A stretch of 22,589 bases of DNA from VFKE01 sp043758025 (GCA_043758025.1 JAYVOH010000282.1:1-22589); one strand, 5' to 3'; shown: positions 1 to 7,304, counted from the stretch's first letter. The notes: generated by a model from the sequence alone, not told the origin. Made by a program: numbers and translations.

Positions 1-685
1 CGGCGGGAAAAACACCACCGTCACCCGTGGAGTAAATTTTCGCGCCCGGTTCGATCTTTGCCATGCGGTCGATGAAACGCAGACGCAAATCGGAGCGCAC
101 CTCAAGATCGCCGCGCTCACCGGAAAGGATGCCCTTGATTTGTGTGCCCTGGACACGGGCTGACACGCGACACTCCTCATTCGTGAGCAGCATGACCTCC
201 GCGGTATTCAGCGCGACCTTGCCCGTCTTTCCCACCAGACCCGATTCCGTGATCACGGGACAATCAGTGCCGATGCCATCCATCGACCCCTTGTCGATGA
301 TCAGCGTCGTCCACCAGTTAGATGCCGAACGGCGCAATACGCGGGCAGCGGTAAGTTTGAGCGGTGTCTGCTGCCGGAAATTAAGCAGGGTGCGGAATTT
401 ATTGTTCTCCTCGAGCACCTCCATATACTTTTTCGCGTAGATTGCCAGCCGGCCATTTTCTTGTTGCAGTCGTTCCATTTCGACACGCATCGCCCCCGGA
501 TCAAGCCGCGTCTCGACCGCGCGCTTCACTTCCGTCTCGGTGACTGCACCCGCACGAATAAATGGAGATAGCAGGTTCATTACCTTCGTCTGCACGCCGC
601 GCGTTGCCGACGAGTCCATCAAAAAAAAGATCGCGATCACTACCGCCAGAAACAGCAGTAGGGCGATGACGTTGCTCTTTTTCAT
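1..685 (-). CDS. mreC: Rod shape-determining protein MreC (C-terminus cut by window edge)
   Basis: MreC is the bitopic membrane protein of the elongasome; it links cytoplasmic MreB to the periplasmic peptidoglycan machinery. Translating the minus strand from the ATG at 685 gives about 228 residues, open to the window edge, so the C-terminus is missing. Seen in order: a short basic N-terminus, one membrane helix (about residues 5-23), a coiled-coil stretch rich in Glu, Gln and Asn (about 67-97), then the MreC beta-domain with recognisable family blocks (IDKGSMDGIG near 130, ESGLVGKTGKV near 147, and a late GILSGERGDLEVR). It lies 76 bases downstream of mreB in the same direction, the usual mreBC order, so co-transcription is likely. 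No clear ribosome-binding site precedes the ATG. The identification is firm; the full length is unknown. Confidence 0.93.
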   Translation of the reverse strand, partial: MKKSNVIALLLFLAVVIAIFFLMDSSATRGVQTKVMNLLSPFIRAGAVTETEVKRAVETRLDPGAMRVEMERLQQENGRLAIYAKKYMEVLEENNKFRTLLNFRQQTPLKLTAARVLRRSASNWWTTLIIDKGSMDGIGTDCPVITESGLVGKTGKVALNTAEVMLLTNEECRVSARVQGTQIKGILSGERGDLEVRSDLRLRFIDRMAKIEPGAKIYSTGDGGVFPA

Positions 686-761
686 GGGGAAGAATCACCC
701 GATCCGAACCTGCGCCGCGTGCTATCTCTGTTATGATAACGAACCGCTGACGGCAGATTCA

Positions 762-1796
762 TCAGGCTTCTGTCGTGCTGACTTTGCGGAGGAATTCAAT
801 TTCACCAAGAACCCGTCCGGCACCCTCGGCCACCGCGCTCAACGGATCCTCGGCCACATGCACAGGCAGTGCCGTTTCCTCCTGAAGGAGCTTATCCAGT
901 CCGCGGAGCAACGCGCCCCCGCCCGCGAGCATGATGCCGCGGTCAACGAGATCGGCAGACAGTTCAGGAGGGCAGCGCTCTAGCGTGGTGCGCACAGCGT
1001 CGATAATTGTATTGAGCGGCTCGAGCATCGCTTCACGAACTTCCTGGCTCGTGATTGTGATGGTCTTGGGCAGACCGGCCACCATGTCGCGACCTTTGAC
1101 TTCCATCGTGGTCTCCTTCCCGAGAGGATAGGCGGAACCGATGCGCAATTTGACTTCTTCTGCGGTGCGCTCGCCGATCATCAGGTTGTAAGCGCGCTTC
1201 ATGTAATTGATGATCGCTTCATCAAGTTCGTCGCCGGCAACGCGCACACTGCGGCTGTAAACGATGCCGCTCAGCGAAATGATGGCCACTTCTGTGGTGC
1301 CGCCGCCGATGTCCACGATCATGTTGCCCGCAGCTTCCTGCACAGGCAGTCCAACACCAATCGCGGCAGCCATCGGTTCTTCGATAAGGAAAACTTCCTT
1401 GGCGCCCGCTTGCTCGGCAGACTCTTTGACCGCGCGCTTCTCCACCTCGGTAATTCCTGAGGGCACGGCGATGACCACGCGAGGTGATCCCCAGGTGCGA
1501 CCATTGCGCACCTTGCGGATGAAGTGTCGCAACATAGCTTCCGTGATTTTAAAATCAGCAATCACCCCATCCTTGAGCGGACGGATGGCCGTGATGTTTC
1601 CGGGCGTGCGGCCCAACATGCGCTTGGCATCGTCACCGACGGCGACCACTTCGTTCGTGCTCGTCTTCACCGCCACGACAGACGGTTCGCGCAGGACAAT
1701 GCCCTGATCTTTGACGTAAACGAGAGTGTTCGCAGTTCCGAGGTCGATACCAATATCATTAGAAGCAAATCCGAAGAGCCGGCTGAATAGGGACAT
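762..1796 (-). CDS. mreB: Rod shape-determining protein MreB (bacterial actin)
   Basis: This is a 344-residue actin homologue that polymerises under the inner membrane and guides lateral wall synthesis. The length fits the family (about 340-350). Visible signatures: the phosphate-1 loop IGIDLGTANTLVYV near the N-terminus, the second phosphate loop IVDIGGGTTEVAIISL mid-protein, and the adenosine-binding block IMLAGGGALLRGLD near residue 290. The N-terminus (MSLFSRLFG) is amphipathic, as expected for the membrane-binding helix of MreB proteins in Gram-negative bacteria. It is the first gene of a minus-strand mreB-mreC unit with a 212-base upstream gap to recF. The start at 1796 is the natural one because the protein aligns from its first residue. 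No Shine-Dalgarno sequence is visible upstream. Confidence 0.97.
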   Translation of the reverse strand: MSLFSRLFGFASNDIGIDLGTANTLVYVKDQGIVLREPSVVAVKTSTNEVVAVGDDAKRMLGRTPGNITAIRPLKDGVIADFKITEAMLRHFIRKVRNGRTWGSPRVVIAVPSGITEVEKRAVKESAEQAGAKEVFLIEEPMAAAIGVGLPVQEAAGNMIVDIGGGTTEVAIISLSGIVYSRSVRVAGDELDEAIINYMKRAYNLMIGERTAEEVKLRIGSAYPLGKETTMEVKGRDMVAGLPKTITITSQEVREAMLEPLNTIIDAVRTTLERCPPELSADLVDRGIMLAGGGALLRGLDKLLQEETALPVHVAEDPLSAVAEGAGRVLGEIEFLRKVSTTEA

Positions 1797-1917
1797 TAAG
1801 ATTGAAAAGTTGAGGTTAAAAAAATCGCAAGTGGAAAGCAGGAACTGATACGGCCATGAAAAATTCGGTCTCCAAGGTCAAAAACAGTCCGTTGAACTAT
1901 CTGCATTCGCAGGCTGC

Positions 1918-1946
1918 AAGCTAGGAAATTCGTCAATTAACGTCAA
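1918..1946 (-). promoter_or_regulatory. Possible promoter for mreB
   Basis: Read on the minus strand, TTGACG (1946-1941) is followed by a 17-base spacer and TAGCTT (1923-1918). The -35 matches five of six consensus bases and the -10 only three. The position, about 120 bases before the mreB start, is reasonable. The call rests on sequence resemblance only. Confidence 0.3.
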
Positions 1947-2008
1947 GGGAAAGATTCCATGGCGCAAAATGTCGCTTAAATTTGCAAAAAAGGCATGAGA
2001 ACTGCTTT

Positions 2009-3082
2009 TCAGGCGTTTGATTTTTGCGGGATCACCCCGCCGTTTTCAATCTCCCAGACGGCTGCACCTGTCGCCGCGACATCCATCCAGTTCAACGATG
2101 TCGTGGTGATGATCGTCTGCGATTCCTCGGGGATAAATTCCAACAATGCGCGACGGCGATGCGGATCAAGCTCGCCAAAAATATCATCGAGCAGCAACAA
2201 CGGCGCCAATCCCCTGCCCTGCTCCAATGCTCGCGCCTGTCCGAGTTTTAAAGACAGACTGAGTGTTCGCTGCTGTCCTTCCGATGCAAACTTTCCTGCA
2301 TCGAGTTCATTCACCGAAAGCAGCACATCATCGCGATGCGTCCCAAACCCGGTCTGCCGGGTGCGTGATTCTTCGTCGCGCGATTCAAACAATAATCCTT
2401 CCAGGCTGTCCCCCTCGAAGCCAGGGACATAAACTGCATCAGCGATCTCGCTCATGCCGCTGAGTTTCATGTGCGCTTCCTGAATCCACGGCCGCATCCT
2501 TAGCAACAAGTCCGCACGGCAGCGCCGGATGACGCGAGCGTGTTTGTCCAGCAGCGCGGCATAGGCGTCCACCTGACGCCACGAAATGCTGACATCGCGC
2601 TTGAATAAAAAATTTCTCGCACGCAACGCGCGGTCGTATTGCCGCAAGGCATCCAGGTATTCGGGAAATAACTGGGCAGCGGCAAAGTCAAGAAACCGGC
2701 GGCGATGTTCCGCGCCTCCGCGCACCAGATTCATGTCCGCGTGATCCATCCAGACCACCAGAGCGCTGCTGGAAAGAAAATCGGCGTTGCGAGTGCAAAC
2801 CGCGCCATCCACGGCCAGACGGCGCGCGCTTTTGGTTTGCGTATACCGCAACGAACTTTTCCTCCATGCACCTTCAATCAAACAGGACTCCGCACCGAAG
2901 CGCATCCAATCGCTCCGGCTTGATGTCCGGGGCGATTGCAATCGCATCAGAACACAGACCGCCTCCAGCAGCGACGTTTTTCCCTGCGCGTTCCGCCCAG
3001 AGATGAGTGTCATTCGCGGATGCGGCTCCACATCCGCGTGCACGAGGCACCGGAAGTCGCGCACCAAGAGCCGGTCCAGCAT
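2009..3082 (-). CDS. recF: DNA replication and repair protein RecF
   Basis: RecF is an SMC/Rad50-like ATPase that, with RecO and RecR, loads RecA at single-strand gaps. Seen: the Walker A motif SGRNAQGKTS (residues 28-37 from this start), the ABC-type signature SEGQQRTLSLSLKLG, and Walker B LLLLDDIFGELDPHRR near the C-terminus. The N-terminus has the typical RecF opening, LDRLLVRDFRCLVHADVEP. The start is uncertain: in-frame ATGs lie at 3082, 3094 and 3097, and a GTG at 3163. I chose 3082 because it gives 357 residues, the length of E. coli RecF, and begins right at the conserved LxxLxLxxFR block. No ribosome-binding site separates the options. The gene stands apart from dnaA, dnaN and gyrB, which often accompany it elsewhere. 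Confidence 0.95.
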   Translation of the reverse strand: MLDRLLVRDFRCLVHADVEPHPRMTLISGRNAQGKTSLLEAVCVLMRLQSPRTSSRSDWMRFGAESCLIEGAWRKSSLRYTQTKSARRLAVDGAVCTRNADFLSSSALVVWMDHADMNLVRGGAEHRRRFLDFAAAQLFPEYLDALRQYDRALRARNFLFKRDVSISWRQVDAYAALLDKHARVIRRCRADLLLRMRPWIQEAHMKLSGMSEIADAVYVPGFEGDSLEGLLFESRDEESRTRQTGFGTHRDDVLLSVNELDAGKFASEGQQRTLSLSLKLGQARALEQGRGLAPLLLLDDIFGELDPHRRRALLEFIPEESQTIITTTSLNWMDVAATGAAVWEIENGGVIPQKSNA

Positions 3083-3287
3083 CAGTGCACGCATCATGCG
3101 GAGGCGAAGCACATTGTCCAGTCCGCCATCACAACGGGGAGAATTCTGTGACAAAAATATCACGAATCCACCGTCGCGGCATGAATGATGCTTGTCTAAT
3201 TTGTTGTCGGGTGTAAATCATGCGCCCGAAAAATCCGCACCGGGTCGCAACCCCCGCTGCGCCACAACACCACACCCATCCAATACC

Positions 3288-3554
3288 ATGAAACATCTCT
3301 ATTACATCAGCCGCAACTTCGTCGAATTCGGAACCTTCACGGCGGCGGAAATCACCGACTTCAAAGCCCGCAAAGTTCTTAATGATCATGATTATGTGCG
3401 GGCGGATAAAGATCACCACTGGAAGCCGCTTGCCGCCTGGATCAAGGAAAATGACTTGTCGGTCCCTGCGGAAAAGCCTGTCGCAAAGGCCAAAAGCCCG
3501 GCTCCGCGCAAGCGCGCCGCATCTGCTGCAAAAACACCCAAGAAGGCCGCGTAA
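3288..3554 (+). CDS. Small GYF_2-like domain protein with Lys/Ala/Pro-rich tail
   Basis: The product has 88 residues. Residues about 3-52 (LYYISRN...FGTFTAAEI...DYVRAD...HWKPLAAW) resemble the GYF_2 (DUF4339) fold: an aromatic start, a central Phe-Gly-x-Phe in place of the usual Gly-Pro, and a late Trp-x-Pro-Leu. Such domains are thought to bind peptides. Residues 60-88 are a low-complexity tail of Lys, Ala, Pro and Arg, similar in composition to histone H1 tails, which could bind nucleic acid; this is inferred from composition only. The ATG at 3288 begins right at the domain; an upstream TTG at 3192 would add a segment with no domain resemblance. It lies 8 bases before the enoyl reductase gene, so the two are probably co-transcribed. 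The true role is unknown. Confidence 0.75.
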   Translation: MKHLYYISRNFVEFGTFTAAEITDFKARKVLNDHDYVRADKDHHWKPLAAWIKENDLSVPAEKPVAKAKSPAPRKRAASAAKTPKKAA

Positions 3555-3562
3555 GCTTCTTG

Positions 3563-4573
3563 ATGAGGCTTTGTTTCCACCAGACAGGAAAACCCGCTGA
3601 CGTTCTCCAGCTTGAATCATGGGAGCCGCCCGCGCTGCGGCCTCATGAAGTGCTGGTGGCCATGCACTATGCGCCGGTTCATCCGGCTGATTTGAATTTG
3701 ATTGAGGGGACTTACGGCAAGCTGCCGCAATTCCCCGCAGTTCCCGGCAATGAGGGCTGCGGCAAAGTCATGGCCATCGGTGGTGATGTCACTTCGCTTG
3801 ATGTGGGCGATCCTGTCATTGTCTTGCAACCTGCGGGCTGCTGGTCTGAGCAAATTGTTCTTAATGAAAATGGCCTGCTGAAACTCCCTGATGGTCTCGA
3901 CATGCAGCAGGCCGCGATGTTGCGAGTGAATCCCTGCACCGCTTGGCAGATGTTGCATCTTTTTCGTAAGCTAAAGCCAAGCGACTGGGTGGTGCAAAAC
4001 GCGGCAAACTCCATCGTCGGACGAGCGGTGATCCGGCTCGCCAAGCATCTTGGATTTCGGACCATTAATTTTGTGCGGCGCATCGAGCTTGCTGAAGAAC
4101 TCAGGGCATTGGGAGCTGATTCGGTTTTTGCCGACAATGACGAAGGTGTCCAGTCTGCAAAGAAAATCATCGGGAATGGTGGACTGGCGCTCGCCTTCAA
4201 TGCCGTCGGCGGAGACAGCGCACTCCGGCTCATGGAGCTTCTCTCGCCTGGCGGCGCTCATATCACATATGGTGCCATGAGCCGCCGCAGCCTTGCCGTG
4301 CCTAATAAATTTCTCATCTTCAAAAACCTGGAAATCCGCGGCTACTGGCTGAGCCGTGAAATGGAAAACGCCACACCCGCTGGAATCAAATCTATGCTGG
4401 ACACGCTCGCGGGACTGATGCGTGATGGCCTGCTCAGGATGCCGGTGGACAGCGTTTATTCTATTAAAGACTGGCGAAAGGCCGTCGCTCGCGCCCAGAC
4501 TGAGGGGCGCAACGGGAAGGTGCTATTGCAGTTGCAGGACACGGGTGAAAGTTCCCATTGCGGCAAACCGTAA
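3563..4573 (+). CDS. MECR/ETR-type 2-enoyl thioester reductase (MDR superfamily)
   Basis: This 336-residue medium-chain dehydrogenase/reductase most resembles the MECR/Etr1 family, which reduces trans-2-enoyl thioesters (ACP or CoA) with NADPH in fatty acid synthesis. Visible family features: HPADLNLIEGTYGKLP, in which Tyr51 corresponds to the catalytic Tyr of ETRs; GNEGCGKV; RVNPCTAWQML; the nucleotide-binding VVQNAANSIVGRAVIRLAK with TINFVRR after it; NAVGGDSALRLM; and FKNLEIRGYWLSR. It lacks the structural and catalytic zinc cysteines of alcohol dehydrogenases. The ATG at 3563 is preferred over a TTG at 3560. It sits between the GYF_2 gene (8 bases upstream) and tatA (8 bases downstream), apparently one operon. 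A quinone oxidoreductase label is the alternative, but the Asn-rich cofactor loop favours MECR. Confidence 0.88.
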   Translation: MRLCFHQTGKPADVLQLESWEPPALRPHEVLVAMHYAPVHPADLNLIEGTYGKLPQFPAVPGNEGCGKVMAIGGDVTSLDVGDPVIVLQPAGCWSEQIVLNENGLLKLPDGLDMQQAAMLRVNPCTAWQMLHLFRKLKPSDWVVQNAANSIVGRAVIRLAKHLGFRTINFVRRIELAEELRALGADSVFADNDEGVQSAKKIIGNGGLALAFNAVGGDSALRLMELLSPGGAHITYGAMSRRSLAVPNKFLIFKNLEIRGYWLSREMENATPAGIKSMLDTLAGLMRDGLLRMPVDSVYSIKDWRKAVARAQTEGRNGKVLLQLQDTGESSHCGKP

Positions 4574-4581
4574 TACATCGT

Positions 4582-4881
4582 ATGAATTACTTTATGAACA
4601 ACCCAATTCTAGCCTTTGGCATCCCCAGCGGTCCGGACATGCTCGTCATCGCCGTGCTGGTGCTCGTGCTCTTTGGCGCAAAGAAGCTCCCCGTCTTCGC
4701 CCGCAGCCTTGGTCGCAGCATGGGCGAATTCCGCAAGGCCAAGGAAGAATTTGAGCAGGAACTGAACCGTTCGCATGACGATGTGGTTTACAACAAGGAC
4801 ACCGCTCCACGCATCGAGACTCCGATTGCAACGCAAGCAAAGCCAGCCGAACCAGTTTCCACGACTCATAAGGAAGCCTGA
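4582..4881 (+). CDS. tatA: Sec-independent protein translocase TatA/TatE-type subunit
   Basis: TatA forms the pore of the twin-arginine pathway, which exports folded proteins. The 99-residue product has a short N-terminus, one membrane helix (PDMLVIAVLVLVLFG), the conserved hinge FGAKKLP, and an amphipathic helix (FARSLGRSMGEFRKAKEEFEQEL), followed by a polar disordered tail. This is the textbook TatA layout, slightly longer than E. coli TatA. The FGAKKLP hinge favours TatA/E; TatB cannot be fully excluded. ATGs at 4582 and 4594 are both possible; I chose the first. It is the last gene of the three-gene plus-strand unit and is followed at once by a strong terminator-like hairpin. No tatB or tatC is present in the window. 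Confidence 0.9.
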   Translation: MNYFMNNPILAFGIPSGPDMLVIAVLVLVLFGAKKLPVFARSLGRSMGEFRKAKEEFEQELNRSHDDVVYNKDTAPRIETPIATQAKPAEPVSTTHKEA

Positions 4882-4899
4882 ATTCCTTCTAGTTTTCTC

Positions 4900-4939
4900 A
4901 AACCGCTTCATGTAGCCTTGCCTGCATGAAGCGGTTTTT
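4900..4939 (+). terminator. Strong hairpin terminator that overlaps the next start codon
   Basis: Perfect 13-base arms (4900-4912, AAACCGCTTCATG, and 4925-4937, CATGAAGCGGTTT) flank a 12-base loop. The right arm runs straight into TTTTTGTTT, so the plus-strand RNA has the form of an intrinsic terminator, 18 bases after the tatA stop. On the minus strand no T-run follows the stem. The ATG at 4926-4928 of the next gene lies in the right arm. Confidence 0.8.
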
Positions 4940-5837
4940 GTTTATATCGGCGACAATCTGGGCGCTGCTCGTCTCCACGTCTTTAGGCGCGGAAGGCGAG
5001 AGCATCACCATCTGCTCTTATAACCTGAAGAATTATTTGCGGATGGATCGTTTCGTCAAAGGAGTGCCAGAACCCGAACAACCGAAGCCGGAAAAAGAGA
5101 TCGCCGCAGTGGTGAAGTTCCTCGTGCAAATAAAACCTGATGCGCTGGGTTTGTGTGAAATCGGGCAGGAGGCAGATCTGCGCGATTTACAGCGCCGGTT
5201 AAAAGAAGCGGGGCTTGATTTGCCAAATTTCGAATACTGTCATGGAGGCGATCCGACCCGTCGTCTGGCCTTGCTCACACGGCTGCCTATCATCGCCCGC
5301 AATTCGCAAACCGATCTCAAATACCAAATTGGCGATCAGGTCTTCCCCATGCAACGCGGGCTCCTGGATGTCACGCTCGAACTTAAGCCGGGCCTTGAAT
5401 TGCGCTGCATGGGCGTGCATCTCAAATCCAAACGCCCGGTGCCGGAAGCTGATGAGAGCATCATGCGCCGCAATGAAGCTCATCTGCTGCGCAAGCACCT
5501 GGATGAAATTATTGCCAAAGACACCGGGGTCAAAGTCCTGCTCTATGGCGATTTCAACGAGCATCGTCACGAAGCCCCAGTTACGGAAATCACCGGAACA
5601 CCGGGCACGCCCGGCGGACTCTATGAGCTTCACCTGCGCGACGAGCGCAACGAGACTTGGACGCATTACTGGAAGGACGCGGATGTCTATTCGCGTTTTG
5701 ACTATATCTTCTTCACCAAGACGCTGGCGAAATATATGGACCGCAAATCCAGCCACATCTTTGACACGCCGGATTACTATGACGGCAGCGACCACCGTCC
5801 AATCGTATGTCGCATTCGTCTTCAGGCTACCCGCTGA
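4926..5837 (+). CDS. Secreted endonuclease/exonuclease/phosphatase (EEP) family protein
   Basis: The 303-residue product begins with a signal peptide (MKRFLFISATIWALLVSTSLGA, probable cleavage after Ala22). The rest is an EEP (DNase I/exonuclease III/sphingomyelinase) fold with its metal and catalytic residues: Asn33 in CSYNLKNY, Glu78 in GLCEIGQ, RRLALLTRLPI, MGVHLKSKRP, Asp and Asn in LLYGDFNEH, FDYIFFTK, and Asp289-His290 in GSDHRPIVC. These predict a metal-dependent phosphodiesterase acting outside the cytoplasm. The substrate (DNA, RNA, phospholipid or inositol phosphate) cannot be told from sequence. The start ATG lies inside the terminator stem after tatA, so this gene probably needs its own promoter, and none is obvious. 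It ends 13 bases from the convergent lipoprotein gene. Confidence 0.88.
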   Translation: MKRFLFISATIWALLVSTSLGAEGESITICSYNLKNYLRMDRFVKGVPEPEQPKPEKEIAAVVKFLVQIKPDALGLCEIGQEADLRDLQRRLKEAGLDLPNFEYCHGGDPTRRLALLTRLPIIARNSQTDLKYQIGDQVFPMQRGLLDVTLELKPGLELRCMGVHLKSKRPVPEADESIMRRNEAHLLRKHLDEIIAKDTGVKVLLYGDFNEHRHEAPVTEITGTPGTPGGLYELHLRDERNETWTHYWKDADVYSRFDYIFFTKTLAKYMDRKSSHIFDTPDYYDGSDHRPIVCRIRLQATR

Positions 5838-5850
5838 CGACGCCGCGCAT

Positions 5851-6549
5851 TCAACGCGGGATCTTGGATGCGTCATCATCCTGCAATGAAGGCAGGAGCA
5901 GTGAAGCACGTAACTCTTTCGGAATATCATTGGGCGAAAGTGCAGGCAGCAGCGGGTTCGGCCCATCCTTCCATGCCTTGGGCCAGGTCGGGGTCACGCC
6001 ATTTTCGGTCGTGATGCGATGTTTGCCCACGACCTGCAAGCGCGTGCCCATGATGAAAAAAACCGTCGTATCTTCCAAGCCCTCTACCACCGTGCGTCCG
6101 CGTTTCAGCAGAGGCTTGCCACGCAAGATTACTTCATGGCCACCGACCAGTGCCTCCTGTCCCAGCGCGACAAGGGGTTCATTATCGTCAATCTGCAAAA
6201 AGACGTGCCCCTTGGCCGTGGCACGCTGCGACTGACCGTCCGCCGCCTTCGATGTCACATTGACCGTATCCGCCGCCACGCGGTAATTCGGCAGCACGTG
6301 GGTGTTGGCCGGGCTAATTTTCTGCGCTTCATCATAGGTCATGGAGAGAAGGAATCTGACATCGAACGGATTGCTGGCATCTTTATTTCCTTTTAATTGG
6401 GCATCATCTGTTTTGCCCTCTCCTGCCGGCGCCGACTCATCGGCTTTTCCGCCCGGAGAAGTGCAGGAAATGGGGCTGAAGCAAATTAATCCAGCAACCA
6501 GCGCAGCAGCGTTGCATCGCATTTCAAACAGCTTTTTTAGCGAGTGCAT
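5851..6549 (-). CDS. Putative lipoprotein with LptA/OstA-like region
   Basis: The product has 232 residues. It starts with a basic, then hydrophobic segment ending in FSPISC (Cys29), an imperfect lipobox, so it is either lipidated or cleaved as a plain signal peptide. A Gly/Ala/Asp-rich linker follows (30-60). Residues about 95-175 show a beta-strand rhythm with ATAKGHVFLQ, ALVGGHEVILRGKPLLKRG and LQVVGKHRI, which resembles LptA/OstA-type beta-jellyroll repeats of the LPS transport bridge. This is a weak similarity seen by eye. Two in-frame ATGs exist (6549 and 6522); the first has a -10-like TATGAT six bases upstream. The gene is divergent from the double GYF_2 gene and convergent with the EEP gene. 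The function is otherwise unknown. Confidence 0.75.
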   Translation of the reverse strand: MHSLKKLFEMRCNAAALVAGLICFSPISCTSPGGKADESAPAGEGKTDDAQLKGNKDASNPFDVRFLLSMTYDEAQKISPANTHVLPNYRVAADTVNVTSKAADGQSQRATAKGHVFLQIDDNEPLVALGQEALVGGHEVILRGKPLLKRGRTVVEGLEDTTVFFIMGTRLQVVGKHRITTENGVTPTWPKAWKDGPNPLLPALSPNDIPKELRASLLLPSLQDDDASKIPR

Positions 6550-6555
6550 GCATAT

Positions 6556-6561
6556 ATCATA
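6556..6561 (-). promoter_or_regulatory. -10 element of a possible leaderless promoter for the lipoprotein gene
   Basis: On the minus strand TATGAT (6561-6556, five of six consensus bases) ends exactly six bases before the ATG at 6549. Transcription would then begin at or next to the start codon. No good -35 is visible at the usual distance, and there is no Shine-Dalgarno sequence. Confidence 0.4.
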
Positions 6562-6596
6562 TCCGCTGACCGCAGGTGCACCAGCATGAAATCAAA

Positions 6597-6622
6597 CTCA
6601 AATGAGGTTTAATCATTTTGAG
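6597..6622. repeat. Imperfect inverted repeat in the divergent intergenic region
   Basis: CTCAAATGA (6597-6605) and TCATTTTGAG (6613-6622) are inverted copies differing by one extra base, separated by seven bases. The repeat lies between the two divergent putative promoters and abuts the -35 of the plus-strand one (6624-6629). This is where an operator shared by both genes would be expected. It could also be a weak hairpin; no long T-run follows. Confidence 0.45.
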
Positions 6623-6623
6623 C

Positions 6624-6653
6624 TTGGCCGCAGCCCCGGCCCGCGCTTATTAT
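6624..6653 (+). promoter_or_regulatory. Possible leaderless promoter of the double GYF_2 gene
   Basis: TTGGCC (6624-6629), an 18-base spacer and TATTAT (6648-6653) resemble a sigma-70 promoter. The ATG at 6660 begins seven bases after the end of the -10, so the mRNA would begin at the start codon. This supports 6660 over the upstream in-frame TTG at 6618. Confidence 0.4.
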
Positions 6654-6659
6654 ATATGC

Positions 6660-7205
6660 ATGGAAATCCAGTGGTATCTCCTCAAGTTCGCGTCGAACGA
6701 AATTTTCGGCCCCGCATCGCTCGGTCAGCTTCGAACCTGGGCCACCGAGGCGAAGATCTCCCCGATGGATCGTGTCTCCAAGGATGCGCGAAAATCGTGG
6801 CAGCGCGCGCCCATGGTTACAGAGCTTCAGATGGACTGGCTCATCGAGATGCCGGATAATTTTTTATACGGCCCCACCAGCGTCGGCACCTTGCAGGAAT
6901 TTCTTGCGACCGGCGAGATCGACGAAAACGTCAATGTCATCAATACTCTCGAAGGTAAAACGACCCGCATCAGCGAACTGCCCTTCTTTCAGGCCAGCCC
7001 CCATCGCGTCCGTGGCTCCCAGGAAATCAATCCCTCATCCCCCTCAAGCTCCCAGGCCAATGATCCGCTTTCCGCGCTCAACCAGCGCTGCCAGTGGCTG
7101 GAGCGGCAGAACATCGAGTTGCAGCGGGAAGTTGCCCGCTGGCAGGAACTTGCGGGAAGTCTGCGACAGCAGTTTATCGAATCCACCGGGAAGGAACCGC
7201 GATGA
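6660..7205 (+). CDS. Protein with two GYF_2-like domains and a C-terminal coiled coil
   Basis: The product has 181 residues. Residues 4-53 (WYLLKFASNEIFGPASLGQL...SWQRAP) form a clear GYF_2 (DUF4339) domain with aromatic start, FGP core and a late Trp. Residues 59-110 (DWLIEMPDNFLYGPTSVGTL...ISELPFF) are a second, divergent copy. A Ser/Pro-rich linker (about 118-136) leads to a coiled coil (about 138-172, LNQRCQWLERQNIELQREV). There is no signal peptide or membrane helix, so it is probably a cytoplasmic adaptor that binds proline-rich or membrane-bound partners and dimerises through the coil; this role is inferred. ATG 6660 begins just before the first domain. It may relate to the small GYF_2 gene at 3288, though the two are not adjacent. 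Confidence 0.82.
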   Translation: MEIQWYLLKFASNEIFGPASLGQLRTWATEAKISPMDRVSKDARKSWQRAPMVTELQMDWLIEMPDNFLYGPTSVGTLQEFLATGEIDENVNVINTLEGKTTRISELPFFQASPHRVRGSQEINPSSPSSSQANDPLSALNQRCQWLERQNIELQREVARWQELAGSLRQQFIESTGKEPR

Positions 7206-7255
7206 GTTTTCGATCCTGACAAATGATGCCTCTTCATTTTCCCGGAAACAAAAAG

Positions 7256-7283
7256 TTGCACAATGTCCATGGCGAGCTTAAAT
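7256..7283 (+). promoter_or_regulatory. Probable promoter of tRNA-Leu
   Basis: TTGCAC (7256-7261) and TTAAAT (7278-7283) are separated by 16 bases. Each matches four of six consensus bases. The -10 is followed by a GC-rich CCGCGCTC stretch, typical of the discriminator of stable-RNA promoters. The tRNA begins 22 bases after the -10. Confidence 0.45.
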
Positions 7284-7304
7284 CCGCGCTCTTTCCAAAC
7301 TCGG

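Noticed and set aside
3083..3287. Search for promoters in the recF/GYF_2 divergent region
   Set aside because: TTGTCA at a plausible place for recF has no acceptable -10 after it; nothing clear is seen on the plus strand.
5843..5859. Small hairpin CCGCG/CGCGG at the EEP and lipoprotein gene ends
   Set aside because: The stem is only five base pairs, partly inside the lipoprotein coding end, and no T-run follows on either strand.
5215..5889. A 224-codon frame on the plus strand overlapping the EEP gene
   Set aside because: It is a frame-shifted reading of the EEP gene, rich in Ser, Arg and Cys and without family motifs.
5199..5966. A 255-codon open frame on the minus strand
   Set aside because: It is antisense to the EEP gene, whose catalytic motifs are intact and in order; the antisense translation shows no domain.
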